A DNA stretch of 46,186 nt from Planctomycetia bacterium (GCA_003170085.1 PMZT01000036.1:1-46186), one strand, 5' to 3'. Positions 31,090-40,644 are shown, numbered from the stretch's first letter. A program made the numbers and translations. Notes: a model not told the origin generated them from the letters alone.

Positions 31090-32652
31090 CTACGACCCGA
31101 TCATCAGCGACCGGGCAACGTACTGCACGGCGAAGAGGATCGCAAACACGATCACCAGGATGTGAAGCTCGCGGGCGCGCCCGGTCACGACCTTCAGCAG
31201 GGCGTACGTGATGAAGCCCCACGCGATGCCGTCGGTGATCGAAAAGCTGAACTGCATCATGACGATCGTGAGAAACGCCGGAATCGCCTCGGAGTAATCG
31301 TCCCACTTGATCCGCGCCACCGTCCCCATCATCATGACGCCGATGAGCACCAGCACGGGCGCGATGACCGGGTAGAACTTGATCTCGATCGGCGTGCCGA
31401 TGACGACCTGCCGCAGCGCCTCGCCCGTGCCTGCATGGATGAAGTGCGTGCCCATGCCCACCATCTCGACCACGGGCGCGAACATGAGCGACGCCAGGAG
31501 GAGCACGCCCGTCACGATAGTCGCGAGGCCGGTCTTCGCGCCCTCGCGCACGCCCGCGGCGCTCTCGACGTAGGACGTTACGGTGCTCGTGCCCACGACG
31601 GTGCCGACCACCGTGCCGATCGCGTCGGCCAGGAGCGCCTGGCGCGCCCGCGGCAACTGGCCGCGCGCATCCAACAGGCCCGCTCGCTCGCACACGCCGA
31701 TGAGCGTGCCCACCGTGTCGAACAGGGCGAGGAAGAAGAATATGAACATCACGAGAAGGATGTCAGCGATGGAATGGTCGCGGAAGAGCGCCAGCGGGTC
31801 CTTGAAGATCGCACCGAACGTCGTCCGCGGCAGCTCAGGCAGCGCCACCACGCGGCCGAGGAGGCTCTCGCTCGCGCGCGGCTGGGCCAGGATAACCCGC
31901 ACGTCGCCCGGCTTGACCGGCGGGGCGGGATCGACCTTGCCCTTGGTGATTCCGGCCCGTTCGAGCCACTGGGCCTCGGTGATCACCTCGAGGCCGTCGG
32001 GCTGATAGTACCGGGGCTGGAGGTAATCCACCGCCAGCGCCAGGAGGGCCGTGGCCAGGATCGTCACGAGCACGGCCCCGCGGAACTTCAGCGACGCCAG
32101 CACCGCTGCAATGGCAATGCCGGCCAGGACCACCAGCGCGATCGGGCTCCGCAAGTCTCCCAGGCGGACGAGCACCGCGGAACTGTTCTGCACGAGGCCG
32201 CCGTACTGGAGGCCCACGAACGCGATCAAGAGGCCGATGCCCACCGCAATGGCGTACTTGAGGCCGTCGGGCACCGCCGTCATCACCGCTTCGCGCAGGC
32301 CGAACACGCTGACGAACACGAAGAAGGACCCCGCCAGGAAGTTCGCGAAGAGCGCTTCCTGCCACGTGAAGCCCATGCCCACGGGAATCGCGCCGCACAC
32401 GGTAAACGCGAAGAAGAAGTTGTGGCCCATGGCGGGCGCCAGGGCGATCGGGTAGTTCGCCAGCACGCCCATCAGGAAGCACGCCGCCGCCGAGGCCACG
32501 CACGTCGCGAAGAAGACGTCGCTCGGCGGCATGCCCGCGGCGGCCAGGACAGCGGGCTGAACGAAAAGGATGTAGGAGAGCGTCAGATAAGTGACGAGGC
32601 CGCCACGAATTTCCGTTCCGACGGTGGTGAGGTGCTCACGCAACTGGAACAT
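31090..32652 (-). CDS. AzgA/PbuG-like purine permease
   Basis: A 520-residue inner-membrane transporter of the NCS2-related AzgA group, with about thirteen hydrophobic segments. Motifs: GLVTYLTLSYILFVQPAVL in the first helix, ANYPIALAPAMGHNFFFAF (normally APGMGLNAFF/Y), FFFLALFDTVGTLIGVCERA, and GTVVGTSTVTSYVESAAG. The known family imports adenine, guanine or hypoxanthine by proton symport. The altered MGHNFF site and an added soluble loop of about 70 residues in the middle (around YYQPDGLEVITEAQW) are unusual. GGAG lies nine bases before the ATG. Confidence 0.88.
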   Translation of the reverse strand: MFQLREHLTTVGTEIRGGLVTYLTLSYILFVQPAVLAAAGMPPSDVFFATCVASAAACFLMGVLANYPIALAPAMGHNFFFAFTVCGAIPVGMGFTWQEALFANFLAGSFFVFVSVFGLREAVMTAVPDGLKYAIAVGIGLLIAFVGLQYGGLVQNSSAVLVRLGDLRSPIALVVLAGIAIAAVLASLKFRGAVLVTILATALLALAVDYLQPRYYQPDGLEVITEAQWLERAGITKGKVDPAPPVKPGDVRVILAQPRASESLLGRVVALPELPRTTFGAIFKDPLALFRDHSIADILLVMFIFFFLALFDTVGTLIGVCERAGLLDARGQLPRARQALLADAIGTVVGTVVGTSTVTSYVESAAGVREGAKTGLATIVTGVLLLASLMFAPVVEMVGMGTHFIHAGTGEALRQVVIGTPIEIKFYPVIAPVLVLIGVMMMGTVARIKWDDYSEAIPAFLTIVMMQFSFSITDGIAWGFITYALLKVVTGRARELHILVIVFAILFAVQYVARSLMIGS

Positions 32653-32745
32653 GGAGAACCACTCCGGCTGACCCCCAGAGTCTTATCATGCGCGCACCCC
32701 ATGCGCCAACAGAATTCAGGCGGTGGCCCAAGGACCGTTGCCGCG

Positions 32746-32934
32746 CTATTCCTCGATGATGATCGCGCCCGTCGGGCAGGCCTCGGCGGCCTCGCGGACG
32801 GAATCCCCCATCGCGGCGGCAATTTCCTTCACAAGGACGACCGACTTGTCGTCGCGTATCTCGAAGACTTCCGGGCAGATGTCGGCGCAAGGACCGCACC
32901 CCGTGCACAACTCAGGATCGACGCGAACTTTCAT
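32746..32934 (-). CDS. Single-cluster ferredoxin
   Basis: A 62-residue soluble ferredoxin with CTGCGPCADICPEVF (C10, C13, C16, C20) and a distal CPTGAI cysteine (C54). This arrangement fits one [4Fe-4S] (or [3Fe-4S]) cluster held by C10, C13, C16 and C54, with C20 possibly free or in a disulfide, as in Desulfovibrio/Thermotoga-type ferredoxins. GGAGGAGG precedes the ATG. A small electron carrier; partner not identified. Confidence 0.92.
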   Translation of the reverse strand: MKVRVDPELCTGCGPCADICPEVFEIRDDKSVVLVKEIAAAMGDSVREAAEACPTGAIIIEE

Positions 32935-33028
32935 GTAGCACCTCCTCCGGACCTCGCTCTGGCCTCACGGTTGAGGCTCCGGCCCTGATTGTACCGAAGC
33001 CGCGCCGCGGCGTCGAGAGCCGTCCGGG

Positions 33029-33064
33029 AAAAATACGTGGAGGCGGCTTGCGGCCGCCTCCACG
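33029..33064 (-). terminator. Terminator of the ArsR-type gene
   Basis: A perfect 12-bp stem (33036-33047 with 33053-33064) followed, on the minus strand, by TATTTTT. It lies after the repressor gene and before the ferredoxin gene. Nothing else is recognised in 32935-33212. Confidence 0.85.
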
Positions 33065-33212
33065 GTTTCATCTTCGTAGCTCTTGCGCTAATCCGGCGCC
33101 CCGTCCAAGTTAGAGACTTCCCGTCAGGGGCTTCTGCCGCTCCCGATCCTATCCCACGTAACCCTTCCGAGATGCCGGCCCACGCAACAGGCCGCTTCGG
33201 AGGACAGGGAAT

Positions 33213-33500
33213 CTACTTTCTGGGGGTCAGCTTGCCGATGGCTACAGCCAGATCCTTCAAGCTCGCGCCGTCGGTCACGTAGACGACCGACTTGCCCTGG
33301 CGAGTGCCGATGACCAGGCGGCCCATGCGCAGCAGGCCGAGATGATGGCTGACGGTCGGCTGCTTCAGGCCGAGCGTGTTGCACAGCGTGGTCACGTTTT
33401 TCGGCCCAGCCGACAGAATCTTGAGGATGCCCAAGCGAGTCGGGTCGGCCAGCATTGCAAATCCACGTGCCCATTCCGCCAATTCGATCCTTTTCGCCAT
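33213..33500 (-). CDS. ArsR-family winged-helix repressor
   Basis: A 95-residue transcriptional repressor. Motifs: MLADPTRLGILKILSAGPKN (helix 1/2), TLCNTLGLKQPTVSHHLGLL (recognition helix) and a beta wing RQGKSVVYV. Only one cysteine is present and the classic metal-binding ELCVCDL motif is absent, so it may sense something other than arsenic-type metals. AGGAAGG precedes ATG. It has its own promoter (33539-33567) and terminator, so it is monocistronic; targets may include itself. Confidence 0.9.
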   Translation of the reverse strand: MAKRIELAEWARGFAMLADPTRLGILKILSAGPKNVTTLCNTLGLKQPTVSHHLGLLRMGRLVIGTRQGKSVVYVTDGASLKDLAVAIGKLTPRK

Positions 33501-33538
33501 CTGAACTACCCTTCCTTTCGTTACCCCCCTGACCCTGG

Positions 33539-33567
33539 ATTATAACTCACCAACAACATCATTACAA
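33539..33567 (-). promoter_or_regulatory. Promoter of the ArsR-type gene
   Basis: On the minus strand TTGTAA, exactly 17 bases, TATAAT, about 40 bases before the start codon. A near-consensus sigma70-type promoter. Confidence 0.65.
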
Positions 33568-33762
33568 GCCCCGACGTATCACATCGTCTTGCCCGAGGCG
33601 TCGAGCCCGCGGTGCCACCCACTCATGCCAGTATAGCAATCCGCGCATTGCGTGCAAGGCAAAACCGGTTAGGCTGCTCCGGCATTCACATATTACGGAC
33701 GTGGCATGGCGCGTGACCGGCGGTGCGCCGTTGCCCGTTCGCACAGCCGGACAAGGCCGGCT

Positions 33763-33787
33763 CCGCCACGGCGGATCTTCGACGTGG
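33763..33787. repeat. Fragment of the palindromic element interior
   Basis: Matches 15743-15767 (inside the MITE-like element) at 23 of 25 positions (CCGCCACGGCGG, then TCTTCGACG). The rest of 33568-33819 shows no gene or RNA. Confidence 0.6.
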
Positions 33788-33819
33788 CACGCGGATGAGC
33801 CTCACGCCAGACACGTGCG

Positions 33820-35502
33820 TCATTCGGCCGTGAATTGCAGCCGAATCACATCCAACATCTTAGGGGCCTCGGTGAGTTGAACCTTCACCTGATTCGCCGC
33901 CGCCTCCGCCGAAAGGGCCGCGCCGGGAACCCATCGGTTCGACGCGAAACGGCCTCGCGCGGCGGACTTCAGCCGCAGGCCGGGTTTCTGGAACTCCACG
34001 CGCATGGTCTTGCCGATCAGCACGAAGTCGTCGGGCCCCATTTTGACGATGGCGGCAAAGCCGGGGGTCTCCTGCACGTCGCCTTCCCACAGATTGCCAT
34101 AGGGGCGCGTGGCCTGGGCCTTGACCGCATAGCCCTGAAATTCCGCCGCAAACACGCTCTCCGGCTTCTCGTTCTTATCGAGCTCGAAACAAATGAGCTC
34201 GCGCGGCACGAGGCCCTGGCGCGCCAGGATGAGTTCGTCCATCTCCTTGATGACCTCGTAGCTCATCTTGAGATTCGAGTACGTGAGGCACTGCGGCACG
34301 ACCTTCTGATCCGACTCGTTCGGAACGCGCAGGTAAGGCGAGAACAGCATGCCGTCGTGCTGGAAATACGTGAACCAGCACTGCTCGGCGGCGCGGGCAT
34401 CGGCGTGGGCCTCGGGAATCAGGATAGGGTTCTCCTTCTGATCAAACGCGGCCACCCACGCCTTGAAGTTGGGCTGGTAGATATCCGCCGCGCAGGAAAA
34501 CGAACTGGGCGTCGTGACGCGGAAAACATCCATGACGTGGTATTCCGGCCCGCCGATCGGCCCGCCCGGCGACTCGATCGACCCCAGCCAATCGTTGATG
34601 AACATCGGCAGCGGATAGACCTCCTTGCCCGCCCCCGCCACGTGCTCGATGAACTTCCCGACGGAGTAAGACATGAAGATCTTCTGCCCGTCGGAGCCCT
34701 CGCCGAAGACCTGCGCCCACGTGCCGGCCGTCTTCTTGCCGGCGCGGTCCCACACCTGCTGAAGCCATTTCACGAGCCGGCCGTCGTGGGCGGCAAGGTA
34801 CTTCGTCAGGTCCTCGGGCACCGCCGATTCCCAGCCTTGAGTGGCCGCCGCGGTCTGGTCCCGGGTATTGTCGATCTCCTGGCAGCCGGTCTCGTTCTCC
34901 GGCTGGACCATGACCACGGTGTAATGGCCGGCGTCCTTCTCCTTGATATGCTCCATCAGCTTGACGAACGCGCGCCGATCGGCCGTCCATGCGGCCTCGC
35001 AAAATGGCGATACGGCTCCCGTTTCCTTGCCGGCCGGCGTCGTGGCCCGGAAGAACCGCTTGCGGTCTCCCGAGACCCAGCGCGGGGCGTAGCCGACGTG
35101 CCCGTTCTTGATCGCGCCGAACCAGAGCACGACCACCCGCATGTCGCGCTTGCGGCACTGCTCGATGAGCGTGTCGATCATGCGGAAATCGAACGTGCCC
35201 TCCTGCGGCTCCAGCGTCCGCCAACTGATGGGCACCAGCACGGTGTTGAGGTCGTACCCCTTGTAGGCATCGAGCATCATCTCGAGCAGCGGAAGGTCCT
35301 TCGGCGCCTCATAGACATTATTGGAGAACTCGCCGCCGCGCATCAGGAACGGCTTGCCGTCGACCATGAGCTGCCAGACGCCGTGGTTCTTCTGGAGGCG
35401 CGGCATTTCGGCGCCGGCCGCAAGGGCCTGACCCGCCACAAGTCCCATGATCGCCGCGGCCAGGATGGCCGCCGCGCGTTTCGTGCCTCTCGGATGTCTC
35501 AT
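33820..35502 (-). CDS. Secreted GH35-like glycosidase
   Basis: A 560-residue exported glycoside hydrolase of the beta-galactosidase-like GH35/GH42 clan, with a C-terminal DUF5597-like beta domain. Signal peptide AAAIMGLVAGQALAAG. Opening motif LMVDGKPFLMRGGEFSNNVY; TIM barrel with VLVPISWRTLEPQEGTFDF; likely acid/base E204 in VQPENETG; likely nucleophile E364 in ILIPEAHAD. GGAGGTTAACAC precedes the ATG. It lies 70 bases after the discoidin protein gene and probably forms an operon with it, a carbohydrate-binding partner. Natural substrate unknown. Confidence 0.85.
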   Translation of the reverse strand: MRHPRGTKRAAAILAAAIMGLVAGQALAAGAEMPRLQKNHGVWQLMVDGKPFLMRGGEFSNNVYEAPKDLPLLEMMLDAYKGYDLNTVLVPISWRTLEPQEGTFDFRMIDTLIEQCRKRDMRVVVLWFGAIKNGHVGYAPRWVSGDRKRFFRATTPAGKETGAVSPFCEAAWTADRRAFVKLMEHIKEKDAGHYTVVMVQPENETGCQEIDNTRDQTAAATQGWESAVPEDLTKYLAAHDGRLVKWLQQVWDRAGKKTAGTWAQVFGEGSDGQKIFMSYSVGKFIEHVAGAGKEVYPLPMFINDWLGSIESPGGPIGGPEYHVMDVFRVTTPSSFSCAADIYQPNFKAWVAAFDQKENPILIPEAHADARAAEQCWFTYFQHDGMLFSPYLRVPNESDQKVVPQCLTYSNLKMSYEVIKEMDELILARQGLVPRELICFELDKNEKPESVFAAEFQGYAVKAQATRPYGNLWEGDVQETPGFAAIVKMGPDDFVLIGKTMRVEFQKPGLRLKSAARGRFASNRWVPGAALSAEAAANQVKVQLTEAPKMLDVIRLQFTAE

Positions 35503-35572
35503 GTGTTAACCTCCATGATGTACACGTTCATTGCAGATTTCGGCCCTGCCCGCGCGCGTCGTGCGTCTCACG

Positions 35573-37054
35573 TCACGGTTTCGCCTGCGGCCGCGCCGGT
35601 CGCCGCTCGGCGGCGCCCTTGTCGGCCGAGGGTGCAGCCTCCGGCGGCGCGGCCTTGGGCAAGTTGGACAAGTCCACGGTGGTCTCGGCCGCGGCTTTCA
35701 AGGCGGGCACTGGTTGGCCGCCGGCGTCCATCAACGGTTTGGCCAGGTTGGCGACCGTGAGTTTCCTGACATGGACGTCCCAGGACGGCGGCAGCACCAC
35801 GATCCGCAGGTAGCGGGCTTTCGTCTTTTCAAAATAGCCGTTCCACTGCCAGGGATTTCGCATGTGATCGACTTCCACCAAAGTCCTCCAGTGGGCCTCG
35901 TCGTTGGAGACCTGGGCACAGAAGTGGATGACCTGGATGGCCGTCACGGCGATGGTGTCGAACTCGGTTTCCGCACCGAAATCAACGCACAGCCATTGCG
36001 GAAAGTGTTGCCCCATGAACCAGTCGCCACCGCCCGACGCCGTATATTTGGCGGCCTGCGCGGTGTTCACGCTGCCGGTGATCTTCTTGCCGATAATCAG
36101 GTTCGCGGTATCCTTGGGCGCGTCGGGCGCCGATGCCGGGGTCATCGGCGGCTTGGGCGGCAGCGGCGGCCGCGGTTTCTTGGGCGGCTTGGGCCCAGGC
36201 GGCGGCGCGCTGGTGTCCACGATCGAGTAACACCGGTACTCCGTCTGATACGGCGCCTCATTGCCGCCGGTCTGAAATCTGGCAAGCACGCGGTACTCGT
36301 TTTTCAGAAGATCGGTATCCTTGAGCTTGTTGCCCGCGCCATCGTAGGCGGTGACCGTGACGCCTTCCGGTTTCGACAGTTTGCCGATAATTTCGGCCAC
36401 CGCGACAGGCCCCGGCACGGTGATCGTACCGGCGGCGTTGTCCAGGGCCAGGCCCTTCTGGCCGGTTACGGTCGCCCGCGGCGCAGCGTTCTCCTCGCGG
36501 TTGAACACCTGCAATTCAGGAATGCCCAGCGGGGCGGACTTGCTGGTAAACACGAGCCGCACGTACTTGTACTTCACCGGCTTGAAGGTGAGAGTGACGA
36601 CGTTGAGGTCTTTGGTGTTCGCGTTGGCGAACTGGCCGTCGGCATCGGCGGCGATCAGTTCGGGGTCGTAGACCGTGCCGACGCTGGAATCCTCGTCGAT
36701 ATCGCAGTCATCCGTGCCTTCAAGACGCCAGCCGGTAAAGGCCGCGCGGCCGTTGAAAAGATAGAACCGGACCGTGTTGAACGTGACGGGCGCGTCGCCC
36801 AGCTTGACGCCGCCGAAAGAGCCGGCCTGCCCGGCGGTTCCCCACATGCCCATGGTATCCAATCGGCCGTCGTTGATTTTCGAGATGACAAACGGTCCGT
36901 GCCCGCCGCTCCCAAAGGGCGCGGTGCCCTTGCCGCGGGCCAGGTTGGTGTCGTTGTCGGCCGCGCCTGATTGAGATAACGGTAGCGGCAAAAGCAAGGC
37001 TGCTGTTACCAGGATCGCGTAACATAATACGTGGCGCTTGATGGAAGCTCTCAT
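35573..37054 (-). CDS. Secreted protein with two discoidin domains
   Basis: A 493-residue exported protein. Signal peptide AILVTAALLLPLPLSQSGAA; an N-terminal discoidin/F5-8 type C domain (about 35-200; NLARGKGTAPFGSGG, NTVRFYLFNG, YKYVRLVFTSKSAPLGIPEL); a middle region; a proline-rich linker (PPPGPKPPKKPRPP...); a second discoidin domain (about 330-460; NLIIGKKITGSVNTAQAAKY, WLCVDFGAETEFD, ARYLRIVVLPP). Ends with an Ala/Pro/Arg-rich tail. GGAGGACAA precedes the ATG. Probably binds glycan and assists the hydrolase encoded next. Confidence 0.85.
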   Translation of the reverse strand: MRASIKRHVLCYAILVTAALLLPLPLSQSGAADNDTNLARGKGTAPFGSGGHGPFVISKINDGRLDTMGMWGTAGQAGSFGGVKLGDAPVTFNTVRFYLFNGRAAFTGWRLEGTDDCDIDEDSSVGTVYDPELIAADADGQFANANTKDLNVVTLTFKPVKYKYVRLVFTSKSAPLGIPELQVFNREENAAPRATVTGQKGLALDNAAGTITVPGPVAVAEIIGKLSKPEGVTVTAYDGAGNKLKDTDLLKNEYRVLARFQTGGNEAPYQTEYRCYSIVDTSAPPPGPKPPKKPRPPLPPKPPMTPASAPDAPKDTANLIIGKKITGSVNTAQAAKYTASGGGDWFMGQHFPQWLCVDFGAETEFDTIAVTAIQVIHFCAQVSNDEAHWRTLVEVDHMRNPWQWNGYFEKTKARYLRIVVLPPSWDVHVRKLTVANLAKPLMDAGGQPVPALKAAAETTVDLSNLPKAAPPEAAPSADKGAAERRPARPQAKP

Positions 37055-37288
37055 TTGTCCTCCTTCGATTGTCGACGCTCTATTCCTCGGTTCCTATTCC
37101 TCGGTTCCGCCCTGCCCGTTGTCGGGATGGAACGCCGAGGCGGGCAGGCCTGTCCCGTTGCACAGGTTGCGGACGGCCGCATTACACCAGGCAAGTCGAA
37201 TTTGCGTGGGCCGCGCCGCCCGCCGACGTGCAGGAAAAACCGGATTTACCGCGGGATTCCGAATCATACGCGAATGTACATAAGAATA

Positions 37289-37365
37289 TGGTGGGCGATA
37301 CTGGACTTGAACCAGTGACCTCCTGCGTGTCGAGCAGGCGCTCTAGCCATCTGAGCTAATCGCCC
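37289..37365 (-). tRNA. tRNA-Val (GAC)
   Basis: A 77-base tRNA with CCA encoded. Acceptor stem GGGCGAT/ATCGCCC, D arm GCTC/GAGC, anticodon arm CCTGC-TCGACAC-GCAGG, T arm ACTGG-TTCAAGT-CCAGT. The seven-base anticodon loop places GAC at 34-36 (valine), with C instead of U at position 33. A good promoter lies just upstream. Confidence 0.9.
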
Positions 37366-37389
37366 CCCATCCGCGATGCGTGCGCCATA

Positions 37390-37417
37390 AGAATACCCGC
37401 ACCGGCGGGTATGTCAA
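37390..37417 (-). promoter_or_regulatory. Promoter of tRNA-Val
   Basis: On the minus strand, consensus TTGACA, 16 bases, TATTCT, ending about 25 bases before the mature tRNA. The spacer itself contains a small inverted repeat (ACCCGCCGGTGCGGGT). Confidence 0.72.
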
Positions 37418-37468
37418 CCCCAATTCAAATTGAGCCCGGAAAACGCCTCATTCACGGCGCCGCGGACC

Positions 37469-38185
37469 TCACAGCGGCAGCCACTTGCCCCACGCCATCT
37501 GCCGGATCGCCGCCAGCGTGTCCTCACCGATGACCGCGCAGCCGGGATCGGTCGCGCGGTCCTCCGGCACGAGGCCCAGAACGGCCGCGCCGGTCACGCG
37601 CTGGATTTCGTCGGGATTCGTGAGCTGCGCCACATCTTCCGTATCGCGGTCGTACCGGTTGATGATGATGCCCGCGATCGTGAGGCCGCGCGCCCGCGCC
37701 GCTTCGACCGTCAGGGCCGTGTGGTTGATCGTCCCCAGGTTCGGCCGCGCGACGATCACCAGCGGCAGCGCGAACTCGCGGGCCAGGTCGGCCACCGTCT
37801 GCTCGCGCGTGACGGGGCACAGGAGGCCCCCGATGCCCTCGACGATCATGACGTCGTGCGCCGCCGTCATCCGCCGCCACGCCGCCCACATCGGTTCGAG
37901 GTCCAGCGTGATGCGTGCCCGTGCAGCGGCAACGGTCGGCGCCAGCGGCACGGCCAGGCGAATCGGGCAGATCTCGTCGAGCGTCTCGGGCGCATCGGCC
38001 GCCTGGGCCAGGAACTCCGCGTCCTCCGACACCAGGCCCTCGCGGCGCCGCACGCAGCCGGTGGCCACGGGCTTCATCACGCCCACGTTGACGTTCAGCC
38101 GCCGCAGCGCCATCGCCAGCGCCGCCGCGATCACCGTCTTGCCGACGCCCGTGTCCGTCGCGGTAATGAACAGGCCGTGCTTCAT
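37469..38185 (-). CDS. bioD: Dethiobiotin synthetase
   Basis: A 238-residue ATP-dependent enzyme that closes the ureido ring of dethiobiotin from 7,8-diaminopelargonate and CO2. The P-loop is TDTGVGKT near the N-terminus; MKPVATG and [10 protein letters not shown] are family motifs. Last gene of a three-gene operon; its ATG overlaps the stop of bioA by ATGA. Other biotin genes (bioB, bioF) are not in the window. Confidence 0.94.
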   Translation of the reverse strand: MKHGLFITATDTGVGKTVIAAALAMALRRLNVNVGVMKPVATGCVRRREGLVSEDAEFLAQAADAPETLDEICPIRLAVPLAPTVAAARARITLDLEPMWAAWRRMTAAHDVMIVEGIGGLLCPVTREQTVADLAREFALPLVIVARPNLGTINHTALTVEAARARGLTIAGIIINRYDRDTEDVAQLTNPDEIQRVTGAAVLGLVPEDRATDPGCAVIGEDTLAAIRQMAWGKWLPL

Positions 38186-39555
38186 GCCCCGGTCACCTCC
38201 GCGATGCCCTGCTCCACCGCCGCCACGAGGCGTGCGAGGCTCTCGTCGGAAATGCAGTACGGCGGCATGAGCACGATCACGTCGCCGAGCGGCCTGATCC
38301 ACACGCCGCGCTTCCGCGCCGCCAGGCACACCTGCCCGCCGCGCCGCTCAGCCGCCGGATACGCCTGGCGCATGGCGCGGTCGGCGACAAGCTCGATGCC
38401 GACCATGAGGCCGCGCTGCCGGACCTCGCCCACGTGCGGCATCCGGGCGACGGCGGCAAGACGCTCGCGAAGGAGCGACTCGAGCTGCGCGATCCGCCCG
38501 AGAACGCCGTCCTTCTCAAACACGTCGAGGCTCGCGATGCCGGCGGCGCACGCCAGCGCGTTGCCCGTGTACGTGTGGCCGTGGAAAAACGTGCGGTACT
38601 GACTGTAGTCGCCGAGAAACGCCTCGTAGAGCCGCTCGGTCGCCAGCGTGGCCGCCAGCGGCAGATACCCGCCCGTGATGCCCTTCGCCACGCACAGGAG
38701 GTCCGGCTGCACGCCCTCGTGCTCGCAGGCAAACATGCGGCCGGTCCGGCCGAAGCCGGTGGCGACCTCGTCGCAGATGAGCAGGACGTCGTGCCGCCGG
38801 CAGGCGTCGGCGACCCGCCGCAGATACCCCGCGGGTTGCGTGATCATGCCGCCGGCGCCCTGCACGAGCGGCTCGACGATGACCGCCGCCACTTCGCCCG
38901 CGTGCTCGGCCAAGATCGCTTCCATCTTCGCCGCGCACGCCATGCCGCAATCCTCGCGCCGCATCTGGAGCGGGCACCGGTAACAGTACGGCGACGGGGC
39001 CTGCAACGTTGGAAACAGGAGCGGCCGGTACAGGCCGTGAAACAGGTCGATTCCGCCGACGCTCACCGCGCCGATCGTATCTCCATGATACCCGTGCGTG
39101 AGGCTGACGAACTTCGTCCGCCCGGGCTGCGGCGTGGCGCACTGCTTCCAGTACTGGAACGCCATCTTCAGCGCGATCTCGACGGCCGTGGCCCCGGCAT
39201 CGGAGTAGAAGACCCGCGTCAGGCCCGCCGGGGCAATGCCGACGAGCCGCTCCGCCAGCTCGATCGAGGGCACAGACGCCAGGCCCAGCAGCGTCGAGTG
39301 CGCGATCCGGTCGAGCTGCTGCCGCACGGCCTCGTCGATCTCCGGCCGCCGGTGCCCATGCACGTTGCACCACAGGCTCGACACGCCGTCGATGTAGCGG
39401 TTCCCGTCGGAGTCGATCAGGAACTCGCGCTCGCCGGCCGCGATGACGACGGGGTCGCCGGCCACCCACTCGGCCATTTGCGTGAACGGGTGCCAGAGGT
39501 GCGCCTTGTCGGCGTCGCGAAGCCGTCGCGTGAAGTCGCTCGGCGGGGGCGTCAT
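38182..39555 (-). CDS. bioA: DAPA aminotransferase
   Basis: A 457-residue PLP enzyme converting KAPA to diaminopelargonate with S-adenosylmethionine as the usual amino donor. Motifs: [11 protein letters not shown] near the start, [29 protein letters not shown], and the PLP lysine K291 in CVAKGITGG. It has a Cys-rich insertion (CYRC at 191-194 and CGMAC at 203-207) that could bind a metal. ATGA overlaps join it to the SAM hydrolase gene upstream and bioD downstream. Confidence 0.94.
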   Translation of the reverse strand: MTPPPSDFTRRLRDADKAHLWHPFTQMAEWVAGDPVVIAAGEREFLIDSDGNRYIDGVSSLWCNVHGHRRPEIDEAVRQQLDRIAHSTLLGLASVPSIELAERLVGIAPAGLTRVFYSDAGATAVEIALKMAFQYWKQCATPQPGRTKFVSLTHGYHGDTIGAVSVGGIDLFHGLYRPLLFPTLQAPSPYCYRCPLQMRREDCGMACAAKMEAILAEHAGEVAAVIVEPLVQGAGGMITQPAGYLRRVADACRRHDVLLICDEVATGFGRTGRMFACEHEGVQPDLLCVAKGITGGYLPLAATLATERLYEAFLGDYSQYRTFFHGHTYTGNALACAAGIASLDVFEKDGVLGRIAQLESLLRERLAAVARMPHVGEVRQRGLMVGIELVADRAMRQAYPAAERRGGQVCLAARKRGVWIRPLGDVIVLMPPYCISDESLARLVAAVEQGIAEVTGA

Positions 39556-40361
39556 GGGGCGAGGCTCACCACCAGCGGCGTGCCGATGCCGCCGCCCAGG
39601 CGCAGCACGGCGCTCTGCCGGTTGACCGCCACTTCCAGGAGGCCCGCGCTGCCGACGTACGCCAGCAGCAGCCCGGCGGGCACGTCGCTGTAGGCGTGCG
39701 AAAGGCCGTGGATCACGGCGCCGCCGATGTGCACTTCGATCGCCGCCGGATCGTGATTCGCCAGCACGCGGCCGGTGATGTTGGTCACGAGGTTGCCGAA
39801 CGAGTCGACGTAGAGGACGCGCCCCTTGATGCGTGTGCCCTCGTGCTCCGGCAGCGGCAACTCGAAACGCTGGATGCGGTCGACCCTGGGGCCGAGGTCC
39901 GAAAGCTCCGCGCCCTCGGCAATGGCCGCCGCCACCGGCGCAAAGATGTCGCGCCCGTGGAACGTGCTCGAAACCTCGGTGCGGAAGAACCGCCGGTTCT
40001 CGATCGCGACCACGCGGGCAGGCCGGTCGCCGGTGCCCGGCAGGAACTCGCTGTGTGCCACGAGCGTCAGGAGGCCGTTGTCGGGCGCCAGGTAGATGTT
40101 CCCGCCGGCCTCGGCGGCAAGGGCCCGACGCTCGCTCCCCACCTCGGGGTCAACCACGGCCACGTGGATCGTGCCCTGCGGAAACGCCGTCGCGGCCGAG
40201 GCCAGCATGAACGCGGCCGTGTTGACGCTGTGGCGCGGTACCCCGTGCGAGAGATCGACGATCGTGGCCGTCGGACACCGGCCGAGAATCACGCCCTTCA
40301 TCTGCGCGGGGTAGGTGCTCTCGACCCCGTAATCCGTCAGCAACGTGATGATCGGCGGCAT
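39552..40361 (-). CDS. SAM hydrolase (adenosine-forming), DUF62 family
   Basis: A 269-residue member of the SAM-dependent halogenase/hydrolase family (DUF62). Start ITLLTDYG; the water-activating triad of the hydrolases appears as D71 (VVDPEVG), R78 and H135 (STFHGRDIF), which argues for hydrolysis of SAM to adenosine and methionine rather than halogenation. The usual TDFGxxD Asp is replaced (YGVES). GAGGAGG precedes ATG 40361. First gene of an operon with bioA and bioD, linked by a four-base ATGA overlap. Why a SAM hydrolase is coupled to a SAM-consuming aminotransferase is unknown. Confidence 0.88.
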   Translation of the reverse strand: MPPIITLLTDYGVESTYPAQMKGVILGRCPTATIVDLSHGVPRHSVNTAAFMLASAATAFPQGTIHVAVVDPEVGSERRALAAEAGGNIYLAPDNGLLTLVAHSEFLPGTGDRPARVVAIENRRFFRTEVSSTFHGRDIFAPVAAAIAEGAELSDLGPRVDRIQRFELPLPEHEGTRIKGRVLYVDSFGNLVTNITGRVLANHDPAAIEVHIGGAVIHGLSHAYSDVPAGLLLAYVGSAGLLEVAVNRQSAVLRLGGGIGTPLVVSLAP

Positions 40362-40553
40362 AGGCCCTCCTCTTTCGTTCCGCCGATTATGCGGCATTTC
40401 CGGGGCAATTTCAAGCGCAGCCCGTGAAGGATCGCCGGCCCTGGTCGCAGAGGCCCGCGGACAAGGACGAGCCGCCGGACTGTCCGCCGGACCGCGGCGC
40501 CCGTTAGCACGCCATCGCGACTTCGCTCTTTGCGCGGCGGGTCTGCGTGCGTC

Positions 40554-40644
40554 TTTAGCGTTATGGCCGGACACGGCGGGCGGCCACGTGGGGCCGCCCC
40601 TACGCCGCGCGCAATCGTCCGCCGCGGCGGATGTGGGTGCCCTG
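40554..40644 (+). repeat. About 90-bp dispersed repeat, plus-strand copy
   Basis: Starts TTTAGCGTTATGGC, holds the hairpin GGGCGGCC...GGCCGCCC at 40578-40599 followed by CTACG, and ends ATGTGGGTGCCCTG. Same ends and nearly same length as the inverted copy at 30994-31083. Immediately before it, 40528-40543 is a fragment of the palindromic core (CTTTGCGCGGCGGGTC). Together these fill most of the 307-base gap 40362-40668. Confidence 0.82.

Noticed and set aside
31006-32988. 660-residue plus-strand ORF
   Set aside because: Shadow of the purine permease and ferredoxin genes; Arg/His-rich low-complexity product typical of antisense frames.
37069-37359. ORF ending in GDTGLEPVTSC-type sequence over the tRNA
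   Set aside because: It is the antisense reading of tRNA-Val, a well-known spurious protein; no ribosome site or family.
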